The position numbers and the translations under genes are program-made. A DNA stretch of 5,134 nucleotides. Origin: Candidatus Pacearchaeota archaeon ex4484_31. Its GTDB lineage: Archaea > Nanobdellota > Nanobdellia > Pacearchaeales > UBA284. Below are positions 1 through 4,543 of this stretch, piece by piece. Below the pieces are notes generated by a model. That model was not told the origin of the DNA. It saw nothing but the letters and a program-made list of their open reading frames with translations, and did not search any database. How positions within the stretch are numbered: position 1 is the stretch's first letter; the number at the start of each line of letters is the position of its first letter. The stretch covers positions 1 to 5,134 of the forward strand of contig NJDW01000031.1 in the NCBI GenBank assembly GCA_002254805.1, read 5' to 3'.

Positions 1-167
1 CCACAACAACTTTTAACAAATCATAAATATTTCTTTTTACAGCTCTCTTCTCGATTTTTTGCCTTTTTAAAGACAGTAACGACTGTACATTGAACAAGGA
101 TTTTTATTTTTGCTACATGATTACTTCTTTTATCTACGATATACACTTTTAAGTCTATAATCTTTAG
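1..167. other. AT-rich non-coding stretch at left edge
   Basis: I see no convincing gene here. Plus frame 1 is open from the edge to a TGA at 91-93 (about 30 codons), but its composition does not resemble a protein I recognise, so a gene tail is possible but unsupported. A 5-bp inverted repeat, ACAGT-AACG-ACTGT, lies at 73-86. On the minus strand, bases 33 down to 21 read GAAATATTTATGA, a plausible archaeal TATA region that would start a transcript near or beyond base 1, for a divergent gene outside the window. Confidence 0.35.
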
Positions 168-203
168 GCTTCTAAAGAAGCTTGCTTCAAGTTAATTTGA
201 AGC
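168..203. repeat. Two adjacent inverted repeats upstream of a promoter
   Basis: GCTTC (168-172) pairs with GAAGC (177-181) across TAAA, and GCTTCAA (184-190) pairs with TTGAAGC (197-203) across six bases. The 5-mer therefore occurs four times in alternating orientation within 36 bases, ending about ten bases before the TATA box at 213-222. This arrangement suits binding by a dimeric repressor or activator. It could instead form RNA hairpins if transcription started further upstream. The repeats are seen directly; the function is inferred. Confidence 0.5.
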
Positions 204-205
204 TT

Positions 206-222
206 TCGATATGTTTATAAAT
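206..222 (+). promoter_or_regulatory. Archaeal promoter (BRE/TATA) of the envelope-protein gene
   Basis: The box GTTTATAAAT (213-222) matches the archaeal TATA consensus. Its centre is about 26 bases before the ATG at 244, the spacing expected for a leaderless mRNA. The same nonamer, GTTTATAAA, precedes the HAD gene at 1965-1973. The box overlaps an in-frame upstream ATG at 211, which argues that this ATG is not the true start. Confidence 0.6.
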
Positions 223-243
223 ATTAAAAATCTCTATACAAAT

Positions 244-855
244 ATGAATAAAAAGTATTTGATGCTTGGAATTACAATCATTGTAGTTGCTTTAGTTATA
301 CTTTTCTCTTGTAATATAAAACAGCGTGTATCAATCACAACAGACACAGCAACTTTATACGTTACTGTCATCGATAAAACCAGTAAAAAGCCTGTTGAAA
401 ATGCAATAGTTTACCTTGCTCTAGGTCATTGGAGATGTCATACAAACAATGAAGGAAAATGCATTATCAAGGATTTTCCTAGAGGAGATTATGAATTGGG
501 CGTTTTTAAAAAAGGTTACAATCGTTTTACAAGTTCTGTCCATTTCGAAAAAGGAAAAAATTATTTTACTGTTGTGTTAGAGAAAAAACCTGAAATTCCG
601 CGTTCTTTCTCCATCGAAGGAATTGTCATAGAAGTTGCAGGTGCAATAGGAACAAAAAGCGAATTCCACTACTATAAAATCAGAGATAAGGATGGAAATG
701 AAGAATACATATTTGATGAGATTGGACTAAACAATTTTGGTAAATTTGTTGGTAAGAAGGTTAGAATAACTGGTTTTAGAGAAAAAGGATTTATTGGATG
801 GGATTTTAAAGAGGTAGAAGGTATTTATGTTGAAGAAATTGAAGTAATAGAATAG
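244..855 (+). CDS. Membrane-anchored/lipoprotein-like protein, carboxypeptidase-regulatory-like domain plus possible OB-like domain
   Basis: The product has 203 residues and no recognised name. Residues 2-4 are positively charged and 5-22 form a hydrophobic segment ending in LFSC (Cys23), a loose lipobox; this is either a lipoprotein signal or a single membrane anchor with the rest outside. Residues about 37-113 read like a carboxypeptidase-regulatory/Ig-like beta sandwich: TLYVTVIDKTSKKPVENA opens it, an N-E-G-K turn follows, then DFPRGDYELGVFKKGY. Cys65 and Cys73 could form a disulfide. Residues about 121-203 are a second beta-rich unit with FVGKKVRITGF (168-178), reminiscent of small OB-fold domains. 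An ATG at 211 is in frame, but it would add eleven residues before the signal and lies in the TATA box, so 244 is preferred. It stands alone, with a T-rich terminator after it. A role in envelope binding or adhesion is only inference. Confidence 0.7.
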   Translation: MNKKYLMLGITIIVVALVILFSCNIKQRVSITTDTATLYVTVIDKTSKKPVENAIVYLALGHWRCHTNNEGKCIIKDFPRGDYELGVFKKGYNRFTSSVHFEKGKNYFTVVLEKKPEIPRSFSIEGIVIEVAGAIGTKSEFHYYKIRDKDGNEEYIFDEIGLNNFGKFVGKKVRITGFREKGFIGWDFKEVEGIYVEEIEVIE

Positions 856-871
856 GATGTTTGCTGTACTT

Positions 872-888
872 ACTTTTTATTGTTTTTT
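872..888 (+). terminator. T-rich archaeal-type terminator
   Basis: Runs of five T (874-878) and six T (883-888) begin about 20 bases after the stop of the envelope-protein gene, without a strong hairpin. Archaeal RNA polymerase terminates on such T tracts. It separates this gene from the guaAB promoter just downstream. Confidence 0.5.
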
Positions 889-895
889 CCAATTA

Positions 896-911
896 GCAAA
901 ACTTTTAAAAC
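896..911 (+). promoter_or_regulatory. Probable TATA box of guaAB
   Basis: ACTTTTAAAAC (901-911), preceded by purine-rich GCAAAA, is centred about 24 bases before the ATG at 930 and predicts a leaderless transcript. A GGAAGG at 923-928 resembles a Shine-Dalgarno sequence, but it ends one base before the ATG, too close to work normally. It would also lie outside a leaderless mRNA. Confidence 0.45.
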
Positions 912-929
912 TTTTTAGATTCGGAAGGT

Positions 930-1895
930 ATGAAAATTAAGGAAATAAAGTTGGAAGAGTTAGATCCAGAAAAGTTTATTGAGGAAAAGGTCCGTGAAAT
1001 TTCTTCGATTGTGGGCAATAACATAGCAATCAATGCATTGTCTGGCGGTGTTGATTCTTCTGTTGTTACAATGTTGGGACATAAAGCTCTCGGAAACAGG
1101 CTTAAAACCTATTTCATTGATAATGGCTTGATGAGAGAAAACGAACCAAAACATATTGTTTCTTTATTTAAAAAGTTAGGGGTAAAGGTTAGGCTTGTAA
1201 ATGCGAAAGAAGTTTTCTTCAAGAGATTGAAAGGTCTTAGAAAGCCTGAGGAAAAAAGAGAAGCGATTACAAAAGCATTTTACAAGGATGTTTTTGCTCA
1301 ATTGATAAGAAAAACTAATGCAAGATACTTGCTTCAAGGCACGAACTATACAGATGTGGAGGAAACAGTAAGAGGAATTAAAAGACAACATAACATACTT
1401 GAACAGCTTGGTATTGATACAGAAAAGGAATATGGTTACAAAATTATAGAACCTTTGATTCAGTTAAGAAAACCTGCAATAAGAAAAATAGCTGAAGCCC
1501 TTGGCTTACCAGAAGAAATATGTAACAGACAGCCGTTTCCTGGCCCTGCTTTAGCAGCAAGGATAATAGGAGAAGTAACAAAAGAAAAAGTAAAAATCAT
1601 AAGGAAAGCAACAAAGATTGTTGAAGAGGAACTATCTAACATAAAGGCCTTTCAGTATTTTCCTGTTTTGCATGAAGATAAGGTCACTGGAATAAGGAAC
1701 GGAAAAAGAGAATATGGATTTCAAATAGAGGTAAGATGCTGGAACAGCAAGGATGCAAAAACAGCTTCTCCGACGAGAATTCCTTACAAGATTTTAGAGA
1801 GGTTGGCAGAAAGATTAACACAAGAAATAAAGAATGTTGTAAGCGTTACCTACAACATAACAAAGAAACCGCCTTCAACAATAGAAGCTTTATAA
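930..1895 (+). CDS. guaAB: GMP synthase (glutamine-hydrolysing) subunit B, ATP-pyrophosphatase/XMP-binding
   Basis: This subunit adenylates XMP with ATP and aminates it to GMP, the last step of de novo GMP synthesis, using ammonia from a separate glutaminase subunit. The length of 321 residues fits the stand-alone archaeal subunit (about 305-315). Residues 36-44 carry the PP-loop ALSGGVDSS. QGTNYTDVEET (136-146) matches the family's QGT-x-x-x-D segment. CNRQPFPGPALAARIIGEVT (198-217) is the family hallmark, and the C-terminal dimerisation domain ends in YNITKKPPSTIEAL, retaining the K-P-P-x-T-I-E residues of the XMP site. The usual KSHHNVGGLP loop is replaced by KRQHNILEQLGID (151-163). No glutaminase subunit (GuaAA) is in the window, so the partner must be elsewhere. 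It appears to be transcribed alone. A paralogous PP-loop enzyme with changed specificity is the main alternative. Confidence 0.9.
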   Translation: MKIKEIKLEELDPEKFIEEKVREISSIVGNNIAINALSGGVDSSVVTMLGHKALGNRLKTYFIDNGLMRENEPKHIVSLFKKLGVKVRLVNAKEVFFKRLKGLRKPEEKREAITKAFYKDVFAQLIRKTNARYLLQGTNYTDVEETVRGIKRQHNILEQLGIDTEKEYGYKIIEPLIQLRKPAIRKIAEALGLPEEICNRQPFPGPALAARIIGEVTKEKVKIIRKATKIVEEELSNIKAFQYFPVLHEDKVTGIRNGKREYGFQIEVRCWNSKDAKTASPTRIPYKILERLAERLTQEIKNVVSVTYNITKKPPSTIEAL

Positions 1896-1960
1896 GTCCT
1901 AACATAAACATGTGAAGTTTGTTGAAACAAAAGCAATTAAAACATAACGTTTCAGGATCG

Positions 1961-1973
1961 GAAAGTTTATAAA
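1961..1973 (+). promoter_or_regulatory. Promoter (BRE/TATA) of the HAD gene
   Basis: GAAA (a BRE-like purine run) followed by GTTTATAAA (1965-1973) is centred 25 bases before the ATG at 1994, giving a predicted leaderless mRNA. This is the clearest promoter in the window. The 98-base spacer also holds a weak hairpin, TTTGT-TGAA-ACAAA (1918-1931), which might mark the end of guaAB, although no T tract follows it. Confidence 0.65.
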
Positions 1974-1993
1974 AAAACCATATTATAAAAATT

Positions 1994-2665
1994 ATGAAAG
2001 CTGTGATATTTGACTTAGATGGAGTTTTAATCAAAACAGAAAAATTACATTTTATGCTTTATGGTGTAACCCTCCAAAAATTCAATTTAAAACTAACAAA
2101 AAAAGATTATAATAAATTCTTTTCTGGAAAGAAAACAAAAGAAGCATTTGAAACTTATTTAAGATACAAAAAAAAGAAAATCAATTCTAAAACTATAACA
2201 ATGCTGATAAGATTTTTTAGAAAAATGAAGGGAAACATCCTAAGTAAAAAATTAAAAAACTATGTAAAACTAAGAGAAGGAACCTACCAATTGTTGAAAA
2301 GACTAAAGAAAAAATATAAATTAGCACTCGCTACTTCTACAATAAAAAGATTTACAGATTTAATCATAAATGGTTTTGAATTAAGAAGGTATTTTGACGT
2401 TGTTATCTACGCTGAAAATGTTAAGAAAGGGAAACCTTGTCCTAAAGTTTATTTAAAAGCAGCAGAAAAATTAAAAGTTAATCCAAAAGATTGTATTGTC
2501 ATAGAAGACTCTGAAGCAGGCATAGAAGCTGCTAAAAAAGCTGGAATGGCATGTATTGCAATAAAGGATCCTGAACTTGGGAAAAGAAAATTATCAAAAG
2601 CAGATTATATAATCAAAAATTTTAAAGAAATAGATGAAAAACTCATTGAAAAATTTCAACACTAA
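1994..2665 (+). CDS. HAD-superfamily hydrolase, beta-phosphoglucomutase-like subfamily IA
   Basis: This is a 223-residue cytoplasmic enzyme with all four HAD motifs. Motif I is FDLDGVL with nucleophile Asp7 and Asp9. Motif II is LALATST (Thr114). Motif III is the lysine in KGKPCP (Lys147). Motif IV is VIEDSEAGIEAA (Glu171, Asp172), followed by KKAGM. A helical cap lies between motifs I and II (about residues 16-95), as in beta-phosphoglucomutase and related sugar-phosphate phosphatases; Thr15 and His19 fit that type. The Asp that usually precedes Thr/Ser after DGVL is Lys14 here. The protein is extremely basic: 46 of 223 residues are lysine, concentrated in the cap and the stretch after it. 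The substrate cannot be read from sequence; a phosphosugar or other small phosphoester is usual for the family. It has its own promoter and is not evidently linked in function to its neighbours. Confidence 0.88.
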   Translation: MKAVIFDLDGVLIKTEKLHFMLYGVTLQKFNLKLTKKDYNKFFSGKKTKEAFETYLRYKKKKINSKTITMLIRFFRKMKGNILSKKLKNYVKLREGTYQLLKRLKKKYKLALATSTIKRFTDLIINGFELRRYFDVVIYAENVKKGKPCPKVYLKAAEKLKVNPKDCIVIEDSEAGIEAAKKAGMACIAIKDPELGKRKLSKADYIIKNFKEIDEKLIEKFQH

Positions 2666-2686
2666 AATAAGCACTTTATGGAAACA

Positions 2687-2719
2687 AACAATAGAAGAAC
2701 AATAGAAGCTATATAGAAG
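2687..2719. repeat. Three tandem 11-bp repeats upstream of the rps10 promoter
   Basis: AACAATAGAAG occurs twice back to back (2687-2697, 2698-2708). It is followed by CTATATAGAAG (2709-2719), which shares the last seven bases. The period of 11 is close to one turn of DNA, so the ATAGAAG cores would lie on one face of the helix, ending about 16 bases before the TATA box. A regulator-binding array is plausible; random slippage in AT-rich DNA is the alternative. Confidence 0.55.
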
Positions 2720-2725
2720 TGATTT

Positions 2726-2744
2726 AAGAAAAAGATTTTTATAC
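2726..2744 (+). promoter_or_regulatory. Promoter (BRE/TATA) of rps10
   Basis: The purine run AAGAAAAAGA (2726-2735) followed by TTTTTATAC (2736-2744) is centred about 24 bases before the ATG at 2763, again fitting a leaderless mRNA. An out-of-frame ATG at 2758 would give only seven codons. The TATA spacing puts the expected start of transcription just past it, so it should not normally be translated. Confidence 0.6.
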
Positions 2745-2762
2745 CCTTAACTTTCTTATGTT

Positions 2763-3074
2763 ATGGCAAGAACAAGGATAAAGCTTGCAAGCACAAACAT
2801 AGAAAAGTTGAATGAAGTCGTAAATACGATATGTGAAATAGCATCAAAAAGTGGAATTGCTGTAAAAGGACCTATTCCATTACCAACAAAAAGATTAAGG
2901 ATTACGGTAAGGAAAAGTCCTTGTGGCGATGGGAAAGCAACTTTTGATAGGTTTGAAATGAGAATACACAAAAGGCTTATAGAGATGCCTGCTGACACAA
3001 GAACTTTACATAACATCATGAGGTTACCTATTTCTAAAGAGGTTAACATCGAAATAAAGGTAATAGAAGAATAG
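2763..3074 (+). CDS. rps10: Small ribosomal subunit protein uS10 (S10p), archaeal type
   Basis: This is a structural protein of the 30S subunit head. Its 103 residues are the usual archaeal length. Hallmarks are RIKLASTNIEKLNEV near the start, then GPIPLPTKRLRITVRKSPCGDG (36-57), EMRIHKRLIEMPAD (65-78) and the C-terminal EVNIEIKVIEE. The G-P-I-P-L-P-T-K segment and the M-R-I-H-K-R segment are shared with archaeal S10 and eukaryotic uS10 (formerly S20), which supports archaeal origin of the window. In many archaea the gene follows the EF-1alpha gene; here it has its own promoter and a HAD gene upstream. Its TAG stop directly abuts the stop of the minus-strand gene, so its transcript must end inside that gene. 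Confidence 0.96.
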   Translation: MARTRIKLASTNIEKLNEVVNTICEIASKSGIAVKGPIPLPTKRLRITVRKSPCGDGKATFDRFEMRIHKRLIEMPADTRTLHNIMRLPISKEVNIEIKVIEE

Positions 3075-4538
3075 CTAAGGAATGATTTTAAAGTCCTTTG
3101 TTATTGATTGTACATAAACATAGCTTAAGACTATGTCAAAAGGAACAGCTCTTGTTTGTTCATCACCTATTTCTTTATAGCAGGTAAGCTTTCCTAAACT
3201 TGCTATTCCTTCTGTACTTTCTATTGTTCTATAATCCTGTGTTTGTAAGAAGCACTTGAAGCCTTCCTCAGAGCTTACAGAAACTTCAAGCATGTTTTCT
3301 TTTAACTTTTCGTTCACATTGTTTTGTTGTAAAAGATCGCAGTTTGTTGTAGGCAAATATACCTTACCTTTTCCTTTGTTTTCTATGATTGCTTCAACAT
3401 AAAGTTTTGATCCTTCAACTCTTTCTGTAAGGCTTGTAACCTGTACAGGAGCAGCACTGTTAGCATTACTTGTTATTTTATTTCCTTCTAAACTACAAAC
3501 ACCGCTTTTCTTTCCTACACAAATGCTTGTATGAACAAACGTACTATATCTATAACATGAATCTAAACGTAACGTAAAGCTAAACGGTGCCTGTAACTTG
3601 GCTGGAACAGCGTTTGTTGCAAAAACAAGTCTTTCTTTTCCTCCTTGCTGGAACTCTGTTTTTTTGTTTAAATACCCTGAATTCGTTAGTTTTGTGTTAA
3701 CGTTGCTTAGAACAGTTGGACTAAAACCACTGAGATAAAAGTTTGCTTCTCCAGCAGCTATGTCAGAGCCTCCATCATTTTGTATATCAACATAGATAGG
3801 ATAACTCTTTAAGGATACCATCTCTGTTGGAGGAGCATCTTCAACAAAATTCATTGTCAAGCCTTGAACATCAAACTCTAGCTTTTCTTGCTTTTTACAT
3901 GCATTCTCTTGTTTAAACATATTTATTGTTATTCTTACTTCATAAGCATCACCAAACTTATGCACAGACTTTTGTACTTGCATCTGAACCATTCCTGGAT
4001 CTTGATCAAAGTTTAAAACCATAACATCTTGACTAGGAACTTCTATAGTTCCGGTTGCCTTTACTGTTTCACTATACAATAAAGAAACATACAAAGTATT
4101 TTGGTATGGTCTTAACATTTCAGGAATGTTATGATATGCATAATAACCAGAGCTAGGAAAATAAACCTTTGTTGTTCCTGGTTTTATCTCTAAGGCTTTT
4201 CCAAAACCTTTTTTCGTTTCCTTTATTTCAGCTTCTTTTACAGAAAAAAACGAGCATTCACCTTTTCCATAACTAGGAATACCGCCATAGCTATCACTTA
4301 CACTATCTCTTATACATACTTGCCCTTGTTTTTGCTTTTTATCATAGTTTTCAATTGCTATTCCAACCCTAAAGCTTTCTTCTGGTTCTATCAACTTTCC
4401 AGCACTTAAATAATCTATGCCTGTAAGCAGGTAAACGTTTATTCCTTTCCTTGCTTCTTGTTTTTCACATCCCTGTTGACCACACACAATAAGAAAAAGA
4501 ATTACAAAAGCAATCAAAGCGAAAATACTCCTTTTCAT
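3075..4538 (-). CDS. Secreted cysteine-containing lipoprotein-like protein, multiple beta domains
   Basis: The 487-residue product belongs to no family I can name. Residues 1-18 are a signal peptide: KR, then a hydrophobic core ending LFLIVC. Cys19 or Cys24 could be lipid-modified, although neither site is a perfect lipobox. The mature protein looks like successive Ig-like beta domains: about 33-168 with Cys75 and Cys95, about 170-345, and about 363-487. The middle part contains YPIYVDIQNDGGSDIAAGE (246-264) and LSGFSP. The last part contains VEAIIENKGKGKVYLP (381-396) and Cys400, 429 and 453. Eleven cysteines in an exported protein suggest disulfides. It starts five bases after the preceding gene's stop, with no Shine-Dalgarno sequence and a run of eight A across the ATG; an in-frame stop at 4554-4556 blocks a longer start. 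Its C-terminus resembles that of the upstream gene. A surface or cell-envelope role is inferred. Confidence 0.75.
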   Translation of the reverse strand: MKRSIFALIAFVILFLIVCGQQGCEKQEARKGINVYLLTGIDYLSAGKLIEPEESFRVGIAIENYDKKQKQGQVCIRDSVSDSYGGIPSYGKGECSFFSVKEAEIKETKKGFGKALEIKPGTTKVYFPSSGYYAYHNIPEMLRPYQNTLYVSLLYSETVKATGTIEVPSQDVMVLNFDQDPGMVQMQVQKSVHKFGDAYEVRITINMFKQENACKKQEKLEFDVQGLTMNFVEDAPPTEMVSLKSYPIYVDIQNDGGSDIAAGEANFYLSGFSPTVLSNVNTKLTNSGYLNKKTEFQQGGKERLVFATNAVPAKLQAPFSFTLRLDSCYRYSTFVHTSICVGKKSGVCSLEGNKITSNANSAAPVQVTSLTERVEGSKLYVEAIIENKGKGKVYLPTTNCDLLQQNNVNEKLKENMLEVSVSSEEGFKCFLQTQDYRTIESTEGIASLGKLTCYKEIGDEQTRAVPFDIVLSYVYVQSITKDFKIIP

Positions 4539-4543
4539 TTTTT

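Noticed and set aside
117..152. Eleven-codon open frame starting at ATG 117
   Set aside because: It is too short, has no supported promoter at the right distance and no resemblance to a known leader peptide.
923..928. GGAAGG as the Shine-Dalgarno site of guaAB
   Set aside because: It ends one base before the ATG, too close for normal pairing, and the TATA spacing implies it is not in the mRNA.
960..1642. Three minus-strand frames of 60-71 codons inside guaAB
   Set aside because: All lie antisense to the conserved GMP synthase gene and have no promoter or domain support.
1923..1954. Inverted repeat TGAAAC/GTTTCA separated by 20 bases in the guaAB-HAD spacer
   Set aside because: The six-base arms and long AT-rich loop are expected by chance here; there is no T tract to suggest a terminator.
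1846..2034. 62-codon minus-strand frame spanning the guaAB-HAD spacer
   Set aside because: It overlaps the ends of two well-supported genes and covers the HAD promoter; the hydrophobic appearance comes from antisense A-rich codons.
2756..3049. 97-codon minus-strand frame opposite rps10
   Set aside because: It is the antisense shadow of an unmistakable uS10 gene, and its sequence has no recognisable features.
3077..3098. AAGGA/TCCTT arms just after the rps10 stop as a terminator hairpin
   Set aside because: The stem is five bases with a twelve-base loop, lies inside the opposing coding sequence and is followed by only a weak T run.
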